From positions 896,984 through 960,983 of the forward strand of contig NZ_JAGYIU010000002.1 in NCBI RefSeq assembly GCF_018402495.1: a stretch of DNA of 64,000 nt. The letters run 5' to 3'. Position numbers and translations under genes: made by a program. Under the pieces are notes generated by a model, which saw only the letters and a program-made list of their open reading frames with translations, made no database searches and had not been told where the DNA came from. Origin of the DNA: Pseudoalteromonas sp. Its GTDB lineage: Bacteria; Pseudomonadota; Gammaproteobacteria; Enterobacterales; Alteromonadaceae. The stretch's first letter is position 1. The number at the start of each line of letters is the position of its first letter. Below, one piece after another: positions 1 through 8,068 of the stretch.

Positions 1-1
1 A

Positions 2-1579
2 GCGCAAACCGCCTTAGTTAATAACCTGCATGCCTACGATATGCGTCACGGGTTTAGAGGCCCTGAAGCAATATTATGGGATCCGCAAACAGAGCCACCA
101 TTAGCGCAGTCGACATTATTAGAAACTTTAAAAGCGGTTGAAGAGCTTGGACCTTTAAAAACGGCTGCGGTGTTAAGCGTGAGCGATAGAAGCGCTGAAG
201 TCATACTTAAAAGCGGCGAGCGCACAACCCTTACTTGGGATAACCTAAAGTGGGCACGTAAGTTTATTACACGCTATCGGCAAAGCTTTGCGCCTGAAAC
301 AGCAAGCGATATATTAACGCCAGGCATGCAAATATGGCTGCGCAAAAATGACGATAATAGCTATATTTTAAGTCAAATACCTGAAGCGGCGAGCGCCATT
401 GTTTCTTTAGACCCACAAGACGGGCGCATAAAAGCCATTGTTGGTGGATATAGTTTTGAACAAAGCCAATATAACCGAGCTGTACAAGCTAAACGCCAAG
501 TAGGCTCAAATATTAAGCCGTTTATATATTCAGCTGCGCTTGAAAAAGGCTATACACTAGCGTCAATTTTAAATGATGCTCCTATAAATCAATGGGATAA
601 GAGCCAAGGCGTTGCATGGCGACCAAAAAACAGCCCAGCTATTTATAATGGCCCAATAAGAATTCGTCGTGCTTTAGCCCAATCTAAGAATGTAATTTCC
701 GTACGTTTATTAAGGGGCGTTGGACTGCAAAGTACAGCCGATCATTTATTAAAATTTGGTTTTGACGATAAAGATATAAATCGTAGTGAGTCACTGGCAT
801 TAGGCAGTGCATCCATTACGCCGCTTGAATTAGCACGCGGGATGAGTGCGTTTGCTAATGGTGGCCACTTAATTGAGCCATATTTTATTTCTGAGATCCA
901 AGATGCGATGGGCAATACTTTATTTAGAACTAATCCCACCATTATTTGTGATGATGAAACGACAACACCTAGCTCGCTAATGCTAGGTGAGCAAGTAGCA
1001 CCAAATTGTGCGCCGCAGATCATCTCTAAGCAAAATGCATTTTTAATTGCCAGCGCAATGAATAGTGCAATTTGGGGTGGCGGTAGCTGGTCACATAAAA
1101 CCGGTTGGAGTGGAACAGGCTGGCGCGCACAAGCGTTAAAACGTCGTGACCTTTCCGGTAAAACAGGAACAACTAATGACTCTGTAGATACTTGGTTTAG
1201 TGGCTTTAACCGCGATGTGATGACATCAGTTTGGGTTGGCTTTGATAATCCAGGTAATGCCTTGGGGCGCTCAACCTATAATAATAACTTAGGGAGTGGT
1301 CAAATATCTGGTGCAGAGTCGGGTGCAAAAACAGCATTACCTGCCTGGGTTGAATTTATGAGTGTGGCGCTCGATGGTAAACCTGACGCACCAATCGAGC
1401 CACCTGAAGGATTAGTGTCAATTCGTATTGATTTAGAAACTGGGTTATTAAGCCACAAAAACGATTACACTAGCCGCTTTGAATACTTTGAAAAAGGCAC
1501 TGCTCCTACCAAATATGTGTTATCACAACCAAATGACATATTTGAAGAAAACACTAAAACTGAAGAAGAGCTATTTTAA
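2..1579 (+). CDS. mrcA: Penicillin-binding protein 1A, C-terminal part (cut by window edge)
   Basis: Bifunctional class A PBP that polymerises and cross-links peptidoglycan in the periplasm, anchored in the inner membrane. The frame is open to the first base, so the N-terminal membrane anchor and glycosyltransferase domain lie outside the window. What remains is the OB-like insert and the transpeptidase domain. The active-site SxxK is SNIK (serine codon at nt 506), followed by the SKN triad and KTGTT near nt 1160. About 525 codons are present against about 850 in E. coli PBP1A. It converges on metL and shares a bidirectional terminator with it. Family assignment is firm; mrcA rather than another class A PBP rests on the long insert between the two domains. 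Confidence 0.93.
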   Translation, partial: AQTALVNNLHAYDMRHGFRGPEAILWDPQTEPPLAQSTLLETLKAVEELGPLKTAAVLSVSDRSAEVILKSGERTTLTWDNLKWARKFITRYRQSFAPETASDILTPGMQIWLRKNDDNSYILSQIPEAASAIVSLDPQDGRIKAIVGGYSFEQSQYNRAVQAKRQVGSNIKPFIYSAALEKGYTLASILNDAPINQWDKSQGVAWRPKNSPAIYNGPIRIRRALAQSKNVISVRLLRGVGLQSTADHLLKFGFDDKDINRSESLALGSASITPLELARGMSAFANGGHLIEPYFISEIQDAMGNTLFRTNPTIICDDETTTPSSLMLGEQVAPNCAPQIISKQNAFLIASAMNSAIWGGGSWSHKTGWSGTGWRAQALKRRDLSGKTGTTNDSVDTWFSGFNRDVMTSVWVGFDNPGNALGRSTYNNNLGSGQISGAESGAKTALPAWVEFMSVALDGKPDAPIEPPEGLVSIRIDLETGLLSHKNDYTSRFEYFEKGTAPTKYVLSQPNDIFEENTKTEEELF

Positions 1580-1586
1580 TTATAGC

Positions 1587-1628
1587 GAACATCAAAAAGG
1601 CCGCTAATTAGCGGCCTTTTTGATGTTC
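1587..1628. terminator. Bidirectional terminator between mrcA and metL
   Basis: A near-perfect 42-nt palindrome with arms reading AACATCAAAAAGGCCGCTAA and the complement, so the stem carries an A-run on one side and a T-run on the other. It can end both the mrcA transcript and the opposing metBL transcript. It reaches the last base of the metL stop codon. Confidence 0.92.
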
Positions 1629-3973
1629 TAACTAATATTTTGTACCAACCAGTATAAGTCAGAGTGAACGCCAGCAGCAGTCACTTCTTTACCCGCACCG
1701 GGGCCTTGTATCACTAATGCATTTTGGTTATACCATTGGGTATTGATCACAAAAATATTATCGCCTGGGGTCAAATTAGCTACCGCTTCGCTTTTTGGTA
1801 CATAGGCAATCCCTACCTTAGCGTTTAGCGTGTTGTTTTCAAACTCTAATAACCCGGTGTAGCACAGTGCAGCATTTTGTTGCTGAGCCGCTTGCGCATG
1901 CTGCTCAATAAACGCATCTAAACGAGTCTTATTATCAATAAAGTCATTCCAGCTGCCTACAGTTAGCTCATCGGGCATCAATGCGGATAAAGAAATATCA
2001 TCAAGTTCCAATTCAATACCTAATTCACGCGCCAAAATAAGCAACTTACGTTGCATATCTCGTCCAGATAAGTCTTCTCGAGGATCAGGCTCTGTAAACC
2101 CCAAAGCTTGGGCTTCAAGGACTAAATCTGAAAACGCTTTACTGCCATCATACATACTGCATAACCATGACAGCGTGCCTGAAAACACACCTTCTATTCG
2201 CGTTATTTTATCGCCACTATTTTGTAAATCAGCCAAGGCAAAATTAATCGGTAGTCCGGCCCCTACACTTGCATTATAACGCCAATGTAAGCCACGTTGA
2301 GCTAGGCTTTCACGTAGTGTTTGATACCACGAAAGCGATGCGGTTCCCGCGTATTTATTAGCACTAATTAGATGGCAGTTTAATTCAACTAACTTACTAT
2401 AAAGCTGACTAAAATGTTCACTTGCGGTAATGTCGATCACTATTTTATGTTCATACTCAAGAGTATCTATGTATGACAATAAACCGGCTTGTTTATAGGA
2501 GCTTGCATGGTTTTTCCATTGAAGTTGCCAGTTTTCACTGTCTAATCCATTAGCATTCACCAGCATCTGCTCTGAGCGTAAAAGCGCTACTAACTTGACG
2601 TTAAAATCAGTTGATAAACGTGCTAGTTGAGCGGGTAATTGGCGCATAAACTCAGCACCTACATTACCAAGTCCTGCAATAATTAAAGCTATTTCTTGTG
2701 CTTTATTAATGAGCTTGTCATGTAACAGGCTCAGCGCATCACTTTCAAGTACTTGATCGGTTAACAGTAACGTATATCCCTCACCATAATGGATAAACCG
2801 AGGGTGGATAGATTGTGTTTGTAATAAGGCTTCACTTTGCTTACCAAGCGGCGCTACCTCTTGATCAGGTGCAATAATCGCCACCCCATTTAAGTTTGAC
2901 TCACTAATATTGGCGCGGCCAGCAAAATAATTAGCCACCTGATGTGTCGCTGACGCAGGGACTAGTAAGTAGATTTCGCCTTCGTGTTCAAAGTGATGCA
3001 AACTATGCTGAATAAGTTGGCTAACATGTGCTACTTCGCCTTCACTCAGATCATCAACAATGAGTAAATCCACATTATTTACTGTGGTTAAAAAGCGTTT
3101 TTGTTTACTCATTCCTAGTTTAACTATTTCGGTATGACTGCCTTGAGGATCGTAACTACTGAGAACAACTAATTCTATATCGGTATCTTTTAATGGCGAT
3201 AATGTTTTAGCGTGTAATACTGGATTACCTAATCTCGCTAATAAATTCGCTTGATCACGGCACACTCGCGCATACTTAACCGCATTAGCAACCTTACGCG
3301 GATCAGTACTAAAAACACCTTGAGTGTCAGTCCAAATAGAGACTTTTTTAGCATTGCAATACCGCGCTAATAAAGTGGCACTGTAATCACTGCCATTTCG
3401 CCCTAAGGTCACTGTTTCACCATGTAAATCAGCCGCAATAAACCCAGTAACTACATTAATTTTACTCGTCTGTATGGCTTTTAAGCACTGCTGCTGATTA
3501 TTAGCATGCTGCAGCTGTCCAGCATCTAACGTAAATAACTGCCTAGCGTCATGGGCACAAGCGCTAACGTTAAGCTGTTCTAAGTAAGCGCTTAGTAACC
3601 TTGCAGACCACAATTCACCATGCGCTAATAACGCAGCCTCAGCTAATGTCCCTTGCTTAGCCTGCTTGGTAATAATACTGAGCTCAGTTTCAAGTAAATC
3701 AAGCGCATGGTGCTTAGCGTTAGCTATTAATAATTGCTCAATCAGAGCTATTTGATGATTACTCAATAGCAATACAATATCAGCAATAGCTTGAGTGTCT
3801 TGCTGTTGATAGCTTTGCCACAGTTTAACTAAGGTATCTGTGGTTTTACCGGCAGCCGATACCACCACACAATCCCCAGCTTGAGCATGAGTTAAAATAA
3901 TATTTGCGACACTTTTAAAGCGATCCGCTGAGCTTAAACTCGAACCACCAAATTTATGAACCTGATTTACCAT
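1628..3973 (-). CDS. metL: Bifunctional aspartokinase II / homoserine dehydrogenase II
   Basis: Catalyses the first and third steps of the aspartate pathway towards methionine and threonine (aspartate phosphorylation and reduction of aspartate semialdehyde to homoserine) in the cytosol. The N-terminal half starts with the aspartokinase motif KFGGSS; the C-terminal half has a Rossmann motif GLGNVG and the homoserine dehydrogenase SANKYAG region. Length about 781 residues, close to E. coli MetL (810). I chose the ATG at 3973, which gives MVNQVHKFGG; an ATG six codons upstream (3991) is also possible and neither has a strong ribosome site. It lies 49 nt behind metB and is probably co-transcribed and MetJ-controlled. 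MetL is preferred over ThrA because of metB and metJ next door. Confidence 0.95.
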   Translation of the reverse strand: MVNQVHKFGGSSLSSADRFKSVANIILTHAQAGDCVVVSAAGKTTDTLVKLWQSYQQQDTQAIADIVLLLSNHQIALIEQLLIANAKHHALDLLETELSIITKQAKQGTLAEAALLAHGELWSARLLSAYLEQLNVSACAHDARQLFTLDAGQLQHANNQQQCLKAIQTSKINVVTGFIAADLHGETVTLGRNGSDYSATLLARYCNAKKVSIWTDTQGVFSTDPRKVANAVKYARVCRDQANLLARLGNPVLHAKTLSPLKDTDIELVVLSSYDPQGSHTEIVKLGMSKQKRFLTTVNNVDLLIVDDLSEGEVAHVSQLIQHSLHHFEHEGEIYLLVPASATHQVANYFAGRANISESNLNGVAIIAPDQEVAPLGKQSEALLQTQSIHPRFIHYGEGYTLLLTDQVLESDALSLLHDKLINKAQEIALIIAGLGNVGAEFMRQLPAQLARLSTDFNVKLVALLRSEQMLVNANGLDSENWQLQWKNHASSYKQAGLLSYIDTLEYEHKIVIDITASEHFSQLYSKLVELNCHLISANKYAGTASLSWYQTLRESLAQRGLHWRYNASVGAGLPINFALADLQNSGDKITRIEGVFSGTLSWLCSMYDGSKAFSDLVLEAQALGFTEPDPREDLSGRDMQRKLLILARELGIELELDDISLSALMPDELTVGSWNDFIDNKTRLDAFIEQHAQAAQQQNAALCYTGLLEFENNTLNAKVGIAYVPKSEAVANLTPGDNIFVINTQWYNQNALVIQGPGAGKEVTAAGVHSDLYWLVQNIS

Positions 3974-4022
3974 ATTAATACCGACTCGCATTTATGTTTT
4001 GTATTTTGAAGATTGGTATGCA

Positions 4023-5270
4023 CTACCATAACGCCGGATGCGCCGCGTTTAACTTTGCTGAACCAAATGATTCACTAGCACCACTTTTTGCCGATAGGCC
4101 GGGATTGGCTTGCCCTGGGCGTACCAAATTAAATACCCTGTCTAAGTCAGCGAGTAAATCATTTACATCTTCAATACCCACCGAGATACGAATAAGCGTG
4201 TCGCCTACTCCGGCTTCTGCACGCGCGGTTGCGTCCATGCCGGCGTGGGTCATAGTCGCAGGGTGACAAATTAAACTTTCTACTCCACCTAATGATTCCG
4301 CTAAGCTAAATTCATTTAAGCGCGTTAAAAACGCTGCAGCATCGTTTATATCGCCTTTTATATCAAAACTAACCATAGCACCAAAGCCAAGCTGCTGCGC
4401 CTTAGCTAGCGCATGTTGAGGGTGTGATTCAAGACCTGGGTAGTAAACTTGGGCAACAAACTGGGAGCGTTCTAAATACTGTGCAATGGCGAGTGCATTT
4501 TCTTGGTGTTGCCTTAAACGCACGTTTAACGTACGTAAGCCTCTGAGCGTTAAATAGCTATCAAATGGCGCGCCAGTGATGCCAATGTTATTTGCCCACC
4601 ACGCTAACTCTTCACCTAACTCAGCAGTCGCTGCGATAACCGCGCCACCAACAACGTCTGAATGGCCATTGATATATTTTGTTGTTGAGTGCACCACAAT
4701 ATCAGCGCCAAACTTAATCGGGTTTTGTAATGCTGGCGATAAAAACGTGTTGTCGGCGGCAACCAGTGCACCACACTGTTTAGCTGTATCAGTTACCGCT
4801 TTAATATCTGTTAAGCGTAAAATAGGATTGCTAGGTGTTTCAATCCAAATCAGCTTAGGTTTAATAGCAAGGATGCGTGTCAAACTGTCACTTTTGGTAA
4901 AATCGACCACTTCTAGTTTTAATAAGCCGCGCTTTTCTAGCGAAGTAAATAAGCGATAGCTGCCCCCATAACAGTCATGAGGGATCACTAACGTATCGTC
5001 ACTATTAAGTAATTGTGTTGTTAGGTGAACGGCTGCCATGCCTGTTGCGGTAATAATGCCTTTAGCGCCACCTTCAAGCTCCGTGAGCGCTTCAGCCAAA
5101 ATGTCACGATTAGGGTTACCACTGCGTCCATAATCATACTGACGCTTGGTATCAAAGTCAGAAAATGAGTAAGTTGTTGATAAGTAAAGCGGTGGAACAA
5201 CCGCGCCATGCTGTTTGTCGGCTTCTATTCCACTACGAACAGCAATTGTTGCCTTATTTTTTTCACTCAT
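4023..5270 (-). CDS. metB: Cystathionine gamma-synthase
   Basis: PLP enzyme joining activated homoserine and cysteine to cystathionine in methionine synthesis. The PLP lysine is K198 in HSTTK, the same number as in E. coli MetB, and the Cys/Met-metabolism fold runs through residues 1-380. At 415 residues it is about 30 longer than E. coli MetB (386), the excess being a Gly/Ser/Ala-rich C-terminal tail. The start ATG has an AAAGGTAGCG ribosome site. Promoter and MetJ boxes lie directly upstream. Cystathionine gamma-synthase, gamma-lyase and O-acetylhomoserine sulfhydrylase are hard to separate by sequence; the metB-metL-metJ cluster decides it. Confidence 0.95.
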   Translation of the reverse strand: MSEKNKATIAVRSGIEADKQHGAVVPPLYLSTTYSFSDFDTKRQYDYGRSGNPNRDILAEALTELEGGAKGIITATGMAAVHLTTQLLNSDDTLVIPHDCYGGSYRLFTSLEKRGLLKLEVVDFTKSDSLTRILAIKPKLIWIETPSNPILRLTDIKAVTDTAKQCGALVAADNTFLSPALQNPIKFGADIVVHSTTKYINGHSDVVGGAVIAATAELGEELAWWANNIGITGAPFDSYLTLRGLRTLNVRLRQHQENALAIAQYLERSQFVAQVYYPGLESHPQHALAKAQQLGFGAMVSFDIKGDINDAAAFLTRLNEFSLAESLGGVESLICHPATMTHAGMDATARAEAGVGDTLIRISVGIEDVNDLLADLDRVFNLVRPGQANPGLSAKSGASESFGSAKLNAAHPALW

Positions 5271-5291
5271 TTTCGCTACCTTTACTAATTT

Positions 5292-5361
5292 GGATGTTTA
5301 GACGTCTAAAAGGTAGCGCATGCAATTTAAGATGTCAAAACATTTAAATGTCTAGATAGCT
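5292..5361. promoter_or_regulatory. MetJ operators and divergent metB / metJ promoters
   Basis: Two clusters of 8-bp met boxes (consensus AGACGTCT). Cluster A: GGATGTTT at 5292 and a perfect AGACGTCT at 5300-5307. Cluster B: four boxes in phase at 5330, 5338, 5346 and 5354, matching 6, 5, 6 and 5 of 8. On the minus strand the metB promoter is TTGACA (5333-5338), 17 bp, then TACCTT (5310-5315), so cluster B overlaps its -35 and the perfect box covers the predicted start. The metJ promoter on the plus strand is TTGACT (5375-5380), 16 bp, TAGAAT (5397-5402), just beyond cluster B. MetJ with S-adenosylmethionine would repress metBL and probably itself. Confidence 0.85.
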
Positions 5362-5468
5362 AAATAACTAGTATTTGACTATCTTTTTTAAACCGATAGA
5401 ATTTCACGCATATTTACACGCTTTGATGCTGTGTGAGCAATTTATAATCTGAGGCAATGATACATCTT

Positions 5469-5789
5469 ATGGCTAAATGGAATGGTGAATATATTCACCC
5501 ATACGCAGAACACGGGAAAAAATCCGAACAAGTAAAGAAGATCACCGTTTCGATCCCGCTAAATGTATTAAAAGTATTAACTGATGAACGTACTCGTCGT
5601 CAAATAAACAACTTACGTCATGCAACAAATAGCGAGCTTTTATGCGAAGCGTTTTTGCATGCGTTTACCGGGCAACCGCTGCCTAATGATGATGATTTGC
5701 GTAAAGATAACGCAGAAAAAGTACCTGAAGAAGTGAAGAAAATAATGCAAGAAATGGGACTAGAAGTGCCTATTTTAAATGAAGACTAG
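5469..5789 (+). CDS. metJ: Methionine repressor MetJ
   Basis: Ribbon-helix-helix repressor that binds met boxes cooperatively with S-adenosylmethionine as co-repressor. The core ([15 protein letters not shown], then the [19 protein letters not shown] helices) is almost identical to the E. coli protein. Length 106 residues from the start chosen here, against 105 in E. coli. I chose the ATG at 5469 because it matches the family N-terminus MAxWxGEY; an in-frame ATG at 5457 sits only 2 nt after GAGG, too close to use it. Divergent from metB with the shared operator region between. Confidence 0.97.
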   Translation: MAKWNGEYIHPYAEHGKKSEQVKKITVSIPLNVLKVLTDERTRRQINNLRHATNSELLCEAFLHAFTGQPLPNDDDLRKDNAEKVPEEVKKIMQEMGLEVPILNED

Positions 5790-5803
5790 AAGGGTCTTTA
5801 TAC

Positions 5804-5835
5804 AAAAAAACCTCAGCAAATGCTGAGGTTTTTTT
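5804..5835. terminator. Bidirectional terminator between metJ and malic enzyme
   Basis: Stem AACCTCAGCA / TGCTGAGGTT flanked by seven As and seven Ts, serving metJ from the left and the malic-enzyme gene from the right. Confidence 0.9.
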
Positions 5836-5856
5836 GTGCTAATTTACACTTAACAA

Positions 5857-7098
5857 TTACGCCATGTAGTTTTCTGGCATATCAATTTGTGCAACGCCAG
5901 AGTCTACCGCCGCCTGTGCAACCGCTTTAGCTATACGTGGTAACAAACGTGGATCCATTGGTTTTGGTATAATATATTTAGCACCAAACTCTAATTTGTC
6001 GATGCCTGCGGCAGTAAGCACTTCAGTCGGCACGGGCTCTTTAGCAATACTGCGAATTGCTTCTACAGCAGCAATTTTCATCTCGTCGTTTATTTCACTG
6101 GCACGTACATCTAACGCACCACGGAAAATAAACGGAAAACACAATACGTTATTAACTTGATTCGGATAATCAGAGCGACCTGTAGCCATAATTAAATCGT
6201 TACGTGCCGCGTGTGCTAATTGCGGATCGATTTCAGGATCGGGGTTTGAACAAGCAAATACCACGGGTCTATCAGCCATTAATTTTAAATCTTCAGGGGC
6301 TAATAAATTAGGGCCCGATACACCCACAAACACATCGGCATCTTCAATTACATCTTGTAAAGTACGTTTATCGGTATTGTTTGCAAATAATTGCTTATAT
6401 TCATTCAAGTCATCACGACGCGTATGAATAACTCCTTTGCGATCTAACATATAAATATGTTCACGCAACGCGCCACACTTAATTAAAAGCTCCATACAGG
6501 CAACAGCTGCAGCGCCGGCACCTAAACACACAATAATTGCATCTTCAATTGCTTTGCCCTGTACTTCCAGCGCGTTTAGCATACCCGCAGCCGTTACAAT
6601 AGCCGTACCATGCTGATCATCATGAAAAACAGGAATACTACAACGCTCTATAAGCGCTTTTTCTATTTCAAAACACTCGGGCGCTTTAATATCTTCTAAA
6701 TTAATTCCACCAAAGGTGTCGGCAATATTAGCCACTGTGTTAATAAAGTCTTCGGTAGTACGGTGCTTAACTTCAATATCTATAGAGTCTAACCCAGCAA
6801 AACGCTTAAATAGTAGCGCTTTACCTTCCATAACGGGTTTTGAAGCGAGTGGACCTAAATTACCTAAGCCTAAAATTGCGGTGCCGTTAGTAATAACCGC
6901 AACCATATTTCCTTTACCAGTATATTTGTAGGCATTTGCTGGATCAGCGGCAATTTCACGAACAGGTTCTGCGACACCGGGGCTGTATGCGAGCGCGAGG
7001 TCTTTAACCGTCTCAGCGGGCTTGGTCAGCTCAATACTGATTTTACCTGGAACGGGATGGGCATGGTAATGTAGTGCTTGTTCACGAAAGTCTGACAT
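5857..7098 (-). CDS. Malic enzyme, short MaeB-type (NADP-dependent)
   Basis: Oxidative decarboxylation of malate to pyruvate, yielding NADPH, in the cytosol. The malic N-terminal domain (about residues 15-150) contains SPGVAEP and the catalytic TDGTAIL-like stretch, here TNGTAILGLGNLG. The NAD-binding domain (about 160-400) has GAGAAAVA and CSNPDPE. At 413 residues it corresponds to the malic-enzyme half of E. coli MaeB (759) and lacks the phosphotransacetylase-like C-terminal domain, a common short form. Monocistronic by its surroundings. NADP rather than NAD preference is a family inference. Confidence 0.93.
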   Translation of the reverse strand: MSDFREQALHYHAHPVPGKISIELTKPAETVKDLALAYSPGVAEPVREIAADPANAYKYTGKGNMVAVITNGTAILGLGNLGPLASKPVMEGKALLFKRFAGLDSIDIEVKHRTTEDFINTVANIADTFGGINLEDIKAPECFEIEKALIERCSIPVFHDDQHGTAIVTAAGMLNALEVQGKAIEDAIIVCLGAGAAAVACMELLIKCGALREHIYMLDRKGVIHTRRDDLNEYKQLFANNTDKRTLQDVIEDADVFVGVSGPNLLAPEDLKLMADRPVVFACSNPDPEIDPQLAHAARNDLIMATGRSDYPNQVNNVLCFPFIFRGALDVRASEINDEMKIAAVEAIRSIAKEPVPTEVLTAAGIDKLEFGAKYIIPKPMDPRLLPRIAKAVAQAAVDSGVAQIDMPENYMA

Positions 7099-7577
7099 AA
7101 CGCGATTATATCCTGCAATTAAAGTTAAAGTGAGAGGTAGTTTTAATCTACGATACCTTTATTATTTTTAAATTCCAAGCAATATCAGGTCTATCCTGTT
7201 ATATGCTAGAACTGTTAATTTTAAGTGATTTATCAGCAACTTCCCTAGATTATCCTGACATATTTAAAATATAAATTCGTCATAAAAATGAAAAATACAG
7301 GTACTTTTTGCCCTTGTTCTATTTTTATAAAGCGTATTTTTTAGTCTTAAATTAAAATAGTGAAATACCGAATTTTATTTAACTTTAAACACAAATAACC
7401 TCACGTTACCTGCATTTGAGTATCATCTTTAAAGTTTAACAAATAAAAATATAGAGAATATTGGCTGTTTTGTCTGCAAATGTTTATGCATACTCAGAAT
7501 AAGAACAGGAAATAGTTATGCAAAAAAAATAAATACAAAATTGCTAAGAAAGCAGGTAGGAAAGTAAATTTTGGCCA
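7099..7577. other. AT-rich intergenic region
   Basis: About 480 bp between the start of the malic-enzyme gene and the rpmE terminator. It must hold the malic-enzyme promoter on the minus strand. I see no open frame above 25 codons with a ribosome site, no strong hairpin and no recognisable operator. An ATG followed by seven codons' worth of A-rich sequence and a stop near 7518 looks accidental. Confidence 0.5.
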
Positions 7578-7578
7578 C

Positions 7579-7606
7579 AAAAAAAGCACCCTAAGATGCT
7601 TTTTTT
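7579..7606 (-). terminator. rpmE terminator
   Basis: Short stem AAAAAAGCA / TGCTTTTTT around a CCCTAAGA loop, 17 nt past the rpmE stop codon in the direction of rpmE transcription. Confidence 0.75.
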
Positions 7607-7622
7607 ACATAGAAACAAAAAA

Positions 7623-7838
7623 TTATTTTTTGCTGCTAAGTGCACCGAAGCGCTTGTTGAAGCGATCAACACGGCCGCCAGTGTCTAAAATCTTTTGCTT
7701 ACCAGTGTAAAACGGGTGACACGCAGAACATACGTCTAAGTGAATGTCTTTACACAGAGTAGAACGAGTTTCGAATTTGTTTCCGCATGAACAAGTTGCA
7801 GAAATTACTTCGTACTTAGGGTGAATACCTTCTTTCAT
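7623..7838 (-). CDS. rpmE: 50S ribosomal protein L31, zinc-binding form
   Basis: Large-subunit ribosomal protein at the 30S-50S interface. The 71 residues carry the four cysteines of the C+ (zinc) form, C16 and C18 in CSC and C37 and C40 in CSAC, in place of the zinc-free YkgM paralogue. The family signature VDRFNKRFG is near the C-terminus. A good AGAGGTTCC-type ribosome site precedes the ATG. It is transcribed away from priA, the arrangement also seen in E. coli. Confidence 0.97.
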   Translation of the reverse strand: MKEGIHPKYEVISATCSCGNKFETRSTLCKDIHLDVCSACHPFYTGKQKILDTGGRVDRFNKRFGALSSKK

Positions 7839-8068
7839 AGGAACCTCTAGTTAAGGCCGCATCGCTCTCCAAACCCGAAGTCTGGCACCATACGTCGTTA
7901 AAACAAATTTATTGGTCGCGAATTTTATCCAACAACCCGTACGCACACAAGCTTTAATTACCCTTTTTGCTAAAAAGTCGGCAAACACCTATTCATTACT
8001 GATTTGTCGGTAGGCTTTTAATGCTATTTTTAGTACATTAAACCATTACGTTAATTGGTTGAGTTGTT

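Noticed and set aside
3994-4266. 90-codon plus-strand frame over metB
   Set aside because: Antisense shadow of the metB coding sequence.
7470-7540. Arginine or tyrosine repressor box upstream of rpmE
   Set aside because: A few bases resemble operator half-sites (TGCATACTCAG) but the full palindromes are not present.
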